Origin: Bacillota bacterium
Lineage (GTDB): Bacteria > Bacillota_I > Bacilli_A > Acholeplasmatales > Acholeplasmataceae
NCBI GenBank assembly: GCA_023458995.1
Contig: JAEWVV010000021.1
Coordinates: 1 to 7,837 of the forward strand
Length of the DNA: 7,837 bases
Direction of reading: 5' to 3'
Shown here: piece after piece, positions 1 to 5,811 of the stretch
How the letters are laid out: the number at the start of each line of letters is the position of its first letter
Numbering within the stretch: position 1 is the stretch's first letter
Made by a program: the position numbers and the translations under genes
Notes under the pieces: generated by a model
Seen by the model: the letters and a program-made list of their open reading frames with translations, nothing else
Databases searched by the model: none
What the model was told of the DNA's origin: nothing

Positions 1-198
1 AAAGAAAGATTAACAGAAGATCACGATTTTATCGATTTACTGAAACTCCATAAAGATTATTTCAATTTAAAAGATGATCTTGGATTATTTAAAGCATATC
101 AAACGTATTACGATATTACATTTGACCAAGAGCATGATGCTAAAGATGACGCATTTGTTACAAAATTAGTCTTTGATGCATTTCTATCCTATATGTAA
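1..198 (+). CDS. DnaQ-like 3'-5' exonuclease, C-terminal fragment (5' end outside window)
   Basis: Frame 1 is open from the window edge to TAA at 196-198 and gives the last 65 residues of a protein whose start lies upstream. Residues 45-51 of the fragment read HDAKDDA. This fits the ExoIII-epsilon motif (HxAxxD) that closes the active site of DEDDh-type exonucleases such as the DNA polymerase III epsilon/DnaQ family, in which the His and last Asp support two-metal hydrolysis. The preceding tyrosine-rich helix (KAYQTYYDIT) and the following hydrophobic helix (VTKLVFDAFL), ending close to the C-terminus, also match the end of that fold. The substrate, and whether it is a stand-alone nuclease or a domain of a larger protein, cannot be told because motifs ExoI and ExoII are missing. 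It converges with the RNase J gene across a shared terminator. The family assignment rests on one motif and is moderately sure. Confidence 0.6.
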   Translation, partial: KERLTEDHDFIDLLKLHKDYFNLKDDLGLFKAYQTYYDITFDQEHDAKDDAFVTKLVFDAFLSYM

Positions 199-204
199 AA
201 AGAA

Positions 205-239
205 AAGAGGAAGTCGATCTGACTTACTCTTAATTTTTT
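205..239. terminator. Bidirectional intrinsic terminator between exonuclease and RNase J genes
   Basis: An 11-position stem (205-215 with 221-231) has one G/A mismatch and a five-base loop (216-220). It is followed by six T on the plus strand (234-239). On the minus strand it is followed by a T-rich run, complementary to the A-rich stretch 198-206. It can therefore end both convergent transcripts. The RNase J stop codon (complement of 230-232) overlaps the outer edge of the stem. Confidence 0.8.
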
Positions 240-1915
240 AAGTCAACCACAACAGGAATAACGAGTGGTTTACGTTGTGTGAGTTCAAAGATTCTCATGG
301 AAAGGATATCGATGACTGAAGTTTTCAAATTGAGTTCATTATACATCTTTTTACTGAGTTCAGTTTGGGTAATCCGTTTAGCTTCGTTGGCAAGTGATTG
401 CGTGATCTCCTCGTTACCCTTCATATAGATGAAACCTCTTGAAATAATTGTAGGTTCATTGACTAATTTTTTTGATTGAGAATTAATCGACAAGACAACC
501 GCGAATAATCCTTCTTCAGAAAGTAATTTTCTTTCTTTAATGACGGTGCTACCAATATCTCCAATACCTGTACCATCGATATAGACTTCGCCAGCTGTTA
601 CTTTTCCTGCAACTCTGATTGTATCAGGGGTGAGTGCTGCAACTTCACCATTATCCATAATTAAGATATTTTCTGGTTTAACGCCACAATCGATGGCTAA
701 ATCACGGTGTGTCTTAAGCATTCGATGTTCACCATGCATTGGGATAAACATTTTAGGTTTAACAAGTGATAACACAAGTTTTAAATCTTGTTGAGCACCA
801 TGTCCGGATGTATGTGTATCTGCTAATGGACCATGCGTAATGACATCGACATCAAGTCTAAAGAGTTTATTGATTGTACGGTTTACCCCTTCTTGATTCC
901 CTGGAATTGGAGAAGAAGAGAAAATCACGGTGTCACCAGCCATCGCTTTAACCTGACGGTGCGAGCCATTGGCGATTCTTGATAATGCTGCAAGTGGTTC
1001 ACCTTGTGAACCGGTAACAAGAATGGTTGTTTCATGTGGTTTTAACCTGTTGAATTGGTCGCCAGAAACGATGGTATCTTTAGGTGCTTTAATATAACCA
1101 GTTTGCATACCAGCTTCAATCGCACGTTCCATCGAACGACCAAAGACTGCAACTTTTCTACCGTTCATCACAGATGCTTCAATGATTTGTTGAATACGAT
1201 ACATATTGGATGCAAATGTCGCAATAATAATTCTACCTGTAATTCTTGAGAATAATTCATTGATTGATTTACCAATTTTAGAATCAGATTGAATGAGTTC
1301 ATCACGTTCAGCATTGGTTGAATCGGATAACATACATAAGACACCTTCACTACCGATAGCAGCTAATTTGTCATATTCTGCAGCGGGTCCAACGGGTGTA
1401 AAGTCGATTTTAAAGTCTCCGGTATGAAATAAAATACCTTGTGGTGTTCTAAAGACGAAACCAAACATATCGGGAATTGAATGGTTCATACGGATAAATG
1501 ACAATTCAACATTTTTGAATTGGTATTTATAATAGCTCTTATATTCTTCAATCTTAGGTGCTTTAATATCGGGATGTTCTAATAACTTATATTCAATGAG
1601 ATCAATCGCAATACCTGCCGCATAAATCTTTGGAATATTGACTTTCTTAAGGAGATAAGGAATACCTCCGATGTGATCTTCATGGGCATGTGTCACAAAA
1701 AGACCTACAATACGTTCCTCATTTTCTAAAAGGTACGTATAATCAGGGATGACATAGTCGATTCCAAGTAGATGTTCATCTGGGAAGAGAATACCTGCAT
1801 CTACGATAAATATTTGATCTTCAATTTCGTAAACGTACGTGTTCTTTCCAACTTCACCGAGTCCCCCTAAAGCAAAAATGCCGAGTTCACCGGTTTTGAG
1901 TAATGGATTTTTCAT
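230..1915 (-). CDS. rnj: Ribonuclease J
   Basis: A 561-residue metallo-beta-lactamase/beta-CASP RNase, the normal length for RNase J. The family combines endonuclease and 5'-3' exonuclease activity in mRNA decay and rRNA maturation in bacteria lacking an RNase E-centred pathway. Visible motifs, in order: THAHEDH (residues 75-81, two-metal site), NHS with His145, HTGDF with Asp167, SDSTNAE (197-203), the beta-CASP segments ATFASN (232-237) and TGSQGEP (301-307), SGHG with His372, and PMHGEH (392-397). All catalytic motifs look intact, and a C-terminal domain of about 110 residues is present. The ATG (complement of 1913-1915) is preceded by a strong GGAGGG site five bases upstream. The sequence cannot decide between J1 and J2; no second copy is in the window. 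It is transcribed alone, divergently from the HAD gene. The family call is very secure. Confidence 0.96.
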   Translation of the reverse strand: MKNPLLKTGELGIFALGGLGEVGKNTYVYEIEDQIFIVDAGILFPDEHLLGIDYVIPDYTYLLENEERIVGLFVTHAHEDHIGGIPYLLKKVNIPKIYAAGIAIDLIEYKLLEHPDIKAPKIEEYKSYYKYQFKNVELSFIRMNHSIPDMFGFVFRTPQGILFHTGDFKIDFTPVGPAAEYDKLAAIGSEGVLCMLSDSTNAERDELIQSDSKIGKSINELFSRITGRIIIATFASNMYRIQQIIEASVMNGRKVAVFGRSMERAIEAGMQTGYIKAPKDTIVSGDQFNRLKPHETTILVTGSQGEPLAALSRIANGSHRQVKAMAGDTVIFSSSPIPGNQEGVNRTINKLFRLDVDVITHGPLADTHTSGHGAQQDLKLVLSLVKPKMFIPMHGEHRMLKTHRDLAIDCGVKPENILIMDNGEVAALTPDTIRVAGKVTAGEVYIDGTGIGDIGSTVIKERKLLSEEGLFAVVLSINSQSKKLVNEPTIISRGFIYMKGNEEITQSLANEAKRITQTELSKKMYNELNLKTSVIDILSMRIFELTQRKPLVIPVVVDLKN

Positions 1916-1920
1916 AAAAA

Positions 1921-1928
1921 CCCTCCTG
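1921..1928 (-). promoter_or_regulatory. Ribosome binding site of RNase J
   Basis: On the minus strand this reads GCAGGAGG/GGAGGG, a near-perfect anti-16S match about five bases before the ATG at 1915. It fixes the RNase J start. Confidence 0.85.
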
Positions 1929-1952
1929 CAGCGAATATTACATTACTATTGT

Positions 1953-1983
1953 ATAATAAAACATCATCAATTGGTAGTGTAAA
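1953..1983 (-). promoter_or_regulatory. Candidate promoter for RNase J
   Basis: On the minus strand, TATTAT (complement of 1953-1958) is a good -10. TTTACA (complement of 1978-1983) is a possible -35, but the spacer is 19 bases, longer than ideal. An alternative pair is TTGATG (complement of 1964-1969) with a weaker -10 nearer the gene. The promoter must lie in this 89-base gap, but the exact elements are uncertain. Confidence 0.4.
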
Positions 1984-2000
1984 GCACAATATGTTATAAT
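1971..2000 (+). promoter_or_regulatory. Promoter of HAD phosphatase gene
   Basis: TATAAT at 1995-2000 is a perfect -10 preceded by TG at 1992-1993 (extended -10). TTGGTA at 1971-1976 is a partial -35 with an 18-base spacer. The expected start of transcription is near 2006-2008, so the leader would be only about ten bases and begins almost at the ribosome site GAGGTGG (2007-2013). Confidence 0.75.
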
Positions 2001-2016
2001 AATTTTGAGGTGGAAG

Positions 2017-2793
2017 ATGAGAACAATAATCTTTTTTGATGTAGATAATACCATGTATAACAACACAACAGGAGCCATTCCAAATCAAACGAGAAAGCTC
2101 CTCTTTGAACTTTCCAAACGAAGTGATGTCGTTTTAGGGCTTGCTACTGGTCGCGGAATCTCTAAATTAGAGATTATTAAAGATGTCTTACCGCTTTTCA
2201 CCTATAAAGTTTTAGTTAACGGTGCTTATGTTTTAAAAAATGATGATATCGTTTTTGATGATCCCATTTTACTTGATGATTTAAATGAAGTTCTTGATTT
2301 AGTCAAGGGAACAACGTTAAGTGTCGGTATGGTTGGAATCAATGATGAAGCAGTAAATACACTAAACGATGTCGTTCAAAATGGGATGAAAACCTTAAGG
2401 GGTATCTATCCTAAAGTAGATCCAACATTTCATATTAAACATCCAATCTACCAATTATGGATGTTTGCAGAACATGAATCTGAAATTCTTGATATGGCGA
2501 AGAACATGCCTAAATTTAGAGTCTATCCCTGGCATAAAGGTGGAGCAGACTTTGTCTATCCCGATATTAATAAAGCATCAGGAATTAAAAAAGCGCTAGA
2601 ACATGAATCTAATTATCGTTTGATTTGTGTTGGTGATGGTGCAAATGATATTCAAATGATTGAAATGGCTGATATTGGAATTGCTATGAATAATACACGA
2701 TTTCTTGAATTAAAAGAAAAAGCTGATCATGTTGCTCCACATATCATGGAAGATCAGCTCTATGACTTTTTTAAATCACTGGATCTTGTTTAG
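2017..2793 (+). CDS. Cof-type HAD-IIB family hydrolase (phosphatase)
   Basis: A 258-residue haloacid-dehalogenase-superfamily phosphatase. The family hydrolyses small phosphorylated metabolites in the cytoplasm through a phospho-aspartate intermediate with Mg2+. Motif I is DVDNT (8-12; nucleophile Asp8, acid/base Asp10) near the N-terminus. Motif II is the Thr in ATGR (43-46). Motif III is Lys186 in NKASG. Motif IV is GDGAND (206-211; Asp207 and Asp211). The roughly 100-residue insertion between motifs II and III is the size of a IIB cap, which sets substrate choice, so the substrate cannot be named. Motif I has Asn where Gly is usual (DxDGT). ATG at 2017 is chosen over an in-frame TTG at 2005: the TTG directly follows the -10, at or before the predicted transcript start, while GAGGTGG at 2007-2013 is correctly placed for the ATG. 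Its last 23 bases overlap the 3' end of convergent coaD. Confidence 0.9.
   Translation: MRTIIFFDVDNTMYNNTTGAIPNQTRKLLFELSKRSDVVLGLATGRGISKLEIIKDVLPLFTYKVLVNGAYVLKNDDIVFDDPILLDDLNEVLDLVKGTTLSVGMVGINDEAVNTLNDVVQNGMKTLRGIYPKVDPTFHIKHPIYQLWMFAEHESEILDMAKNMPKFRVYPWHKGGADFVYPDINKASGIKKALEHESNYRLICVGDGANDIQMIEMADIGIAMNNTRFLELKEKADHVAPHIMEDQLYDFFKSLDLV
2711..2760 (-). terminator. Probable coaD terminator inside the HAD coding sequence
   Basis: On the minus strand the perfect 8-bp stem AGCTGATC/GATCAGCT (complement of 2752-2759 and 2721-2728) can extend by inner ATG/CAT pairs. It is followed immediately by TTTTCTTTT (complement of 2712-2720). It begins about a dozen bases after the coaD stop codon, where an intrinsic terminator for coaD is expected. 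The whole structure lies within codons near the end of the convergent HAD gene. On the plus strand the T run is missing at the proper place, so it should act in one direction only. Confidence 0.7.
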
Positions 2794-3268
2794 GACGTAG
2801 TCGGTCTTGCACATCCTTGATAATTTCTTTTGGTACATAAGGTGAAATATCTGCATGATGCACAATAAGTTCCTTAATCGCAGAAGATGAGACAAAATGA
2901 TTTCGTGATGATGGGAATAAGATGATGGTTTCGATGTTTCTATTTAAATTTCGATTAAACTGATAAAGCATATATTCGTTTTCATAATCAGCAATATTTC
3001 TTAAACCACGAATCATTAGATCAATATCATTTTTCTGAGCATATCTTACAACAAGATCATTCGTTGTAGCTACGACGAGATTTGGAATATCTTCAGTAAC
3101 ACGTCTGATCATATCCATTCGTTCTTCTGCAGTAAATGTCGGTGTTTTCTTGTAGTTATCAGCAACAACAACGTGAAGTTCATCAACAAAACGAACTGCG
3201 CGTTTGATGATGTCAAGATGGCCAATGGTTAGTGGATCAAAGGTACCAGGATAAACAGCTTTTTTCAT
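2771..3268 (-). CDS. coaD: Phosphopantetheine adenylyltransferase
   Basis: CoaD transfers AMP from ATP to 4'-phosphopantetheine to make dephospho-CoA, the penultimate step of coenzyme A synthesis in the cytoplasm. The 165-residue protein has the usual length. YPGTFDP (6-12) and TIGH (14-17) form the nucleotidyltransferase HxGH-type site, with His17 catalytic. Lys41 lies in the phosphopantetheine-binding region, IRGLR (86-90) carries the conserved arginines, and FVSSSAIKE (125-133) corresponds to the family's SSTxxR/K motif. An in-frame ATG lies six codons upstream (complement of 3284-3286), but the later ATG is preferred. It puts MKKAVYPGTFDP at the N-terminus as in known CoaD, it has GAGGT seven bases upstream, and the predicted transcript starts at about 3284, too late to use the first ATG. 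The gene stands alone, divergent from the membrane protein gene. Confidence 0.95.
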   Translation of the reverse strand: MKKAVYPGTFDPLTIGHLDIIKRAVRFVDELHVVVADNYKKTPTFTAEERMDMIRRVTEDIPNLVVATTNDLVVRYAQKNDIDLMIRGLRNIADYENEYMLYQFNRNLNRNIETIILFPSSRNHFVSSSAIKELIVHHADISPYVPKEIIKDVQDRLRPKQDPVI

Positions 3269-3274
3269 AGATTT

Positions 3275-3279
3275 ACCTC
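3275..3279 (-). promoter_or_regulatory. Ribosome binding site that sets the coaD start
   Basis: The minus strand reads GAGGT here, seven bases before the ATG at 3268. The alternative ATG at 3286 has no comparable site. Confidence 0.75.
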
Positions 3280-3290
3280 GTTTCATCTTT

Positions 3291-3299
3291 AGTATATCA
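3291..3299 (-). promoter_or_regulatory. Extended -10 promoter of coaD
   Basis: On the minus strand this reads TGATATACT: the extended element TG, one base, then TATACT (complement of 3291-3296). No good -35 sits 16-18 bases upstream, which is common for extended -10 promoters. Transcription would start near 3284. Confidence 0.6.
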
Positions 3300-3304
3300 T
3301 GACT

Positions 3305-3330
3305 TATAAAAAACTTATTTCAAAGGAGAG
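3305..3330 (+). promoter_or_regulatory. Candidate -10 and ribosome site for membrane protein/aldo-keto reductase unit
   Basis: TATAAA at 3305-3310 is a plausible -10, with transcription expected to start near 3317. No convincing -35 is seen around 3282-3287. The ribosome site AAAGGAGAG (3322-3330) is strong and lies eight bases before ATG 3339. The ribosome site is sure; the promoter is tentative. Confidence 0.5.
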
Positions 3331-3338
3331 TACAAATA

Positions 3339-3749
3339 ATGAACGTTTTCAGAAAAACCCTTATCGTCCAATTGCTTTTATTCATCGTTTTTATTGTGAT
3401 GGGAGGTTATACGATTTTTGAGTATTACTACCGTCAAGATTATCCTTGGATTGGTTATATTCTACTTGGTTTCTTACTCGCAGTAGCAATCATAGGTTTT
3501 TATCTTTTTAGAAAAGAAGACAAATCCGTTTGCGTTATCACAGAAAAAGAAGTACTCATGATTCGTTATTTACTTTATGCTTACTTTTTTATCTACGTTT
3601 TAAAAATGATTCTCCCTTCACTCATTAAGACGATTAATCAAGAAATTGTGACGCTTATTGCAGGCGGATTATTAATTATTATTGCTGTTTGGGGTACACT
3701 CATTCAAGTCGATATCCTTAAACCATCAAAAATTAAACAAGGAAAATAA
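3339..3749 (+). CDS. Four-helix integral membrane protein of unknown function
   Basis: This 136-residue protein is not recognised. Four hydrophobic segments can be read at about residues 7-28, 36-57, 75-95 and 102-124. Short charged connectors separate them (YYRQDYPW between helices 1 and 2; FRKEDKSVCVITEKE between 2 and 3), and the C-terminus is lysine-rich (KPSKIKQGK). By the positive-inside rule the N-terminus (NVFRK), the long 58-72 loop and the C-terminal tail would face the cytoplasm. No catalytic motif, metal site or lipobox is visible. A strong AAAGGAGAG site precedes the ATG, so the frame is real. It ends one base before the aldo/keto reductase start, so the two are almost certainly one transcript, but this does not reveal a function. 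It could be a small transport or regulatory membrane subunit; that is only a guess. Confidence 0.8.
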   Translation: MNVFRKTLIVQLLLFIVFIVMGGYTIFEYYYRQDYPWIGYILLGFLLAVAIIGFYLFRKEDKSVCVITEKEVLMIRYLLYAYFFIYVLKMILPSLIKTINQEIVTLIAGGLLIIIAVWGTLIQVDILKPSKIKQGK

Positions 3750-3750
3750 A

Positions 3751-4584
3751 ATGATGAAAACCATCACTGAAATGTATGTCTTAGCAAATGGTATTAAAAT
3801 ACCTAAAGTAGGTTTTGGGACATGGCAAATCCCAGATGGTGATATCTGTTACACTTCTGTTTCAAATGCATTAAAACATGGATATCTTCATATTGATACA
3901 GCTGCTGCCTATAAGAATGAAGCATCTGTGGGTAAAGCGATTAGGGATTCTAAAATACCAAGAGATAAAGTCTTTATAACATCCAAACTTCAATCGCACA
4001 TTAAAACGTATCAAGGTGCACTTGATGCGTTTGATAAGACATTAAAAGAACTTGATGTCGACTATTTAGATCTTTATTTGATTCATGCACCATGGCCATG
4101 GAATGAAATGGGTAAAGACTGTAGTGCAGGCAATATTGAAGCTTACAAAGCGATGGAAAAACGTTATAAAGAAGGTAAGATTAAAGCGATTGGTGTATCA
4201 AATTTCTCAGTCAGTGACTTAGAAAATATTATCAATCACTGTGAAATCGTTCCTCACGTCAATCAAATTGCATTCTTTATTGGAAACAACCAAGAAGAAG
4301 TGCATACATATTGCAAAGAAAAAGGGATCTTAGTTGAAGCCTATTCACCGCTTGCGATTGGTTATGCATTAAGTAATGAAATCATTATTGAAATGGCTAA
4401 GAAATATGATGTTACACCTGCACAGCTATGTATCAGATATTGCATTGAAAAAGGAACATTACCCCTTCCTAAATCAACACATGAATCTAGAATCATTGAA
4501 AATACGAAACTAGATTTTAAGATGAAGGATGAGGATGTCAAATTCTTAGATACCATAAAAGATGATCCAAGAAGATGGAACTAA
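3751..4584 (+). CDS. Aldo/keto reductase
   Basis: A 277-residue cytoplasmic NAD(P)H-dependent carbonyl reductase with the (beta/alpha)8 fold and the usual length of short bacterial aldo/keto reductases. The catalytic tetrad is complete: Asp49 (HIDTA), Tyr54, Lys79 (TSKL) and His112 (IHAPWP). GVSNFS (148-153) and Gln172 belong to the cofactor pocket. LPKSTHESRIIEN (238-250) is the phosphate-grip segment, with Lys241, Ser242 and Arg247 typical of NADPH binding. After Gln172 the usual acidic-aromatic-His-Pro segment is replaced by IAFFIGNN, which may alter the substrate loop. The physiological substrate cannot be inferred. ATG 3751 is used because AAGGA at 3739-3743 is well spaced; ATG 3754 follows directly and is possible. 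Upstream in-frame codons lie inside the membrane protein gene and have no ribosome site. The gene follows that membrane protein gene by one base and ends at a bidirectional terminator. Confidence 0.92.
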   Translation: MMKTITEMYVLANGIKIPKVGFGTWQIPDGDICYTSVSNALKHGYLHIDTAAAYKNEASVGKAIRDSKIPRDKVFITSKLQSHIKTYQGALDAFDKTLKELDVDYLDLYLIHAPWPWNEMGKDCSAGNIEAYKAMEKRYKEGKIKAIGVSNFSVSDLENIINHCEIVPHVNQIAFFIGNNQEEVHTYCKEKGILVEAYSPLAIGYALSNEIIIEMAKKYDVTPAQLCIRYCIEKGTLPLPKSTHESRIIENTKLDFKMKDEDVKFLDTIKDDPRRWN

Positions 4585-4627
4585 AAAAATAAGCGCTAGT
4601 CATTAAATTGACCAAGCGCTTTTTCTT
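4583..4627. terminator. Bidirectional terminator between aldo/keto reductase and zur
   Basis: AAGCGCT (4591-4597) pairs with AGCGCTT (4615-4621). Above a small internal loop, GTCA pairs with TGAC (4599-4602 with 4609-4612) around a TTAAAT loop. TTTTCTT follows on the plus strand (4621-4627). Seven A at 4583-4589 give a T7 run on the minus strand. It serves both the aldo/keto reductase unit and the znu-zur operon. Confidence 0.88.
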
Positions 4628-4636
4628 ATGCATTAA

Positions 4637-5002
4637 CTATTTTTGACAATCCTCACAATAACCATAAACAGTCATATCGTGATGCGTAATCTTGAAGTGA
4701 TGATCTTGTGCAACATGTTCTGCAATATGATCGAGGTGACAATCAATTTCATACATTTTTTGACAGTTTAAACAAATCATGTAATGGTGATGTTCTTTGT
4801 TGTTTAGATAATAAAACGAGGTATTTTTCATGGTGCTTTTAGAGATTATCCCTTCAGCAAAGAACGTATCGAGTGTACGGTAGACCGTCGATAAATTGAT
4901 TTCATTATCAGGTAGATCAGCTAAAATCATTTCTGCACTTTTAGGGATTCTTGTTTTTTTAAGCATATCAAGAATCATTTTGCGTTGTTTAGTCATGCGC
5001 AT
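4637..5002 (-). CDS. zur: Fur-family metalloregulator, probable zinc uptake repressor Zur
   Basis: A Fur-family repressor of about 121 residues that would bind DNA as a dimer when loaded with its co-repressor metal. The winged-helix recognition segment NLSTVYRTLDTF is at 36-47. Two CxxC pairs, Cys77/Cys80 and Cys116/Cys119, form the structural zinc site. HHHYMIC (71-77), Glu85 and the His-rich stretch around 101-108 form the sensing region. It is the last gene of the znuACB operon, and the promoter carries Fur-type boxes, so zinc is the likely co-repressor. Fur or a manganese regulator is less likely, given the His-rich loop of ZnuA. The start is ambiguous. ATG 5002 has GGAGG at ideal spacing (eight bases), ATG 5008 overlaps the znuB stop as ATGA, and ATG 5017 lacks a ribosome site. 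Autoregulation is inferred from operon position. Confidence 0.88.
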   Translation of the reverse strand: MRMTKQRKMILDMLKKTRIPKSAEMILADLPDNEINLSTVYRTLDTFFAEGIISKSTMKNTSFYYLNNKEHHHYMICLNCQKMYEIDCHLDHIAEHVAQDHHFKITHHDMTVYGYCEDCQK

Positions 5003-5004
5003 GG

Positions 5005-5811
5005 TCATTTCCTCCATAAAGGTTTAAACGTCAAGATTAAAAGTAAAACAAGAGCGTAGATAATAACAATCGTAGAACCAACAGGTATTTCTAATGGGTG
5101 TGCAATGAATATGCCTAAGATCACAATGACAAAAGATGAGATCACACCAATGAGCAGTGTATTTTTAAAACTCTTTGATAACTGACTTGAAATCACAGAT
5201 GGAAACACAACTAAGGCTGAGATGAGAAGCGTACCAATCGTACGAACACCAATCACGATAAAGAATGCAGTTAAACCAGAGAGTACATAACCAAGTAGTT
5301 GAACGTTGATTTTACTGAATTTTGCATAATTTGGATCATAGGTCATTAAGAAAAGTTTACGGTAGAAGAATAAGACGAATGCTCCAATCAAAACCATAAT
5401 AACAAGTGATAGATACATCTCAACTCTGGTTGCAGTGAATATATTACCTACAAGCATACTTTCAACTGAAATATTAAAGCCTTGTCCTTTTTTTACTATA
5501 ATCAGTCCGATTGCAAATGAAACCGCAGATACTAATCCAATGGCAGCATCTCCATTAATCGTCTTTGTTGTCGATAAATACTTAATAAGTAGTGATGCTA
5601 ACATCACAAAGGGAATTGCGATATAAAGTGGTTCACCTGATAGTACAATCCCTAAGATAATCCCTGCAAAGCTTACGTGTGCTAATCCATCAGCAATCAT
5701 CGCCTGTTGATTTAAAACAAGAAATGGTGATAATAATGCTGCAGAGAATGCTAATGCGACACCTATAATTAAAGCTTGTTGAATAAAACCATAACTCAGA
5801 AAATCAAGCAT
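5005..5811 (-). CDS. znuB: Zinc ABC transporter permease (ABC-3 family)
   Basis: A 268-residue polytopic membrane protein that forms the zinc channel as a dimer with two ZnuC ATPases. Hydrophobic segments cover nearly the whole length; about eight or nine helices can be read. Family hallmarks are DGLAHVSFAGI (41-51) near helix 2 and GVRTIGTLLISALVVFPS about two-thirds along, the ABC-3 core. The frame extends 24 codons upstream inside znuC, but ATG 5811 is chosen: AGGGGG at 5819-5824 lies seven bases before it, and MLDFLSYGFIQQAL is a natural N-terminus for this family. The start overlaps the last eight bases of znuC. The TGA stop (complement of 5005-5007) abuts zur. Under a Mycoplasma-type code this TGA would be read as Trp, so it supports the standard code. 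Confidence 0.93.
   Translation of the reverse strand: MLDFLSYGFIQQALIIGVALAFSAALLSPFLVLNQQAMIADGLAHVSFAGIILGIVLSGEPLYIAIPFVMLASLLIKYLSTTKTINGDAAIGLVSAVSFAIGLIIVKKGQGFNISVESMLVGNIFTATRVEMYLSLVIMVLIGAFVLFFYRKLFLMTYDPNYAKFSKINVQLLGYVLSGLTAFFIVIGVRTIGTLLISALVVFPSVISSQLSKSFKNTLLIGVISSFVIVILGIFIAHPLEIPVGSTIVIIYALVLLLILTFKPLWRK
5011..5015 (-). promoter_or_regulatory. Ribosome binding site for zur inside the znuB 3' end
   Basis: The minus strand reads GGAGG. The distance to ATG 5002 is eight bases (ideal) and to ATG 5008 two bases (too short unless ribosomes reinitiate after the znuB stop). This favours 5002. Confidence 0.6.

Noticed and set aside
1055..1350. Small open frames on both strands within the RNase J gene
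   Set aside because: They lie wholly inside an intact, well-conserved RNase J frame and have no ribosome site or recognisable domain.
2005..2016. TTG at 2005 as start of the HAD phosphatase
   Set aside because: It sits four bases after the perfect TATAAT and at or before the expected transcript start. GAGGTGG, the ribosome site, lies downstream of it and serves ATG 2017.
2750..2787. AAGATCAG / CTGGATCTT inverted repeat as a plus-strand terminator for the HAD gene
   Set aside because: It has one bulge, a loop of about 21 bases and no T run after it. The 2721-2759 minus-strand terminator uses the same bases in a better structure.
3682..3750. N-terminal extension of the aldo/keto reductase into the membrane protein gene
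   Set aside because: It lacks an ATG and ribosome site there, while AAGGA and ATG 3751 are well placed and give the standard family N-terminus.
5005..5007. Mycoplasma-type code with TGA read as Trp
   Set aside because: TGA is the stop of znuA, znuC and znuB at family-typical lengths, and every Trp in the window is TGG.
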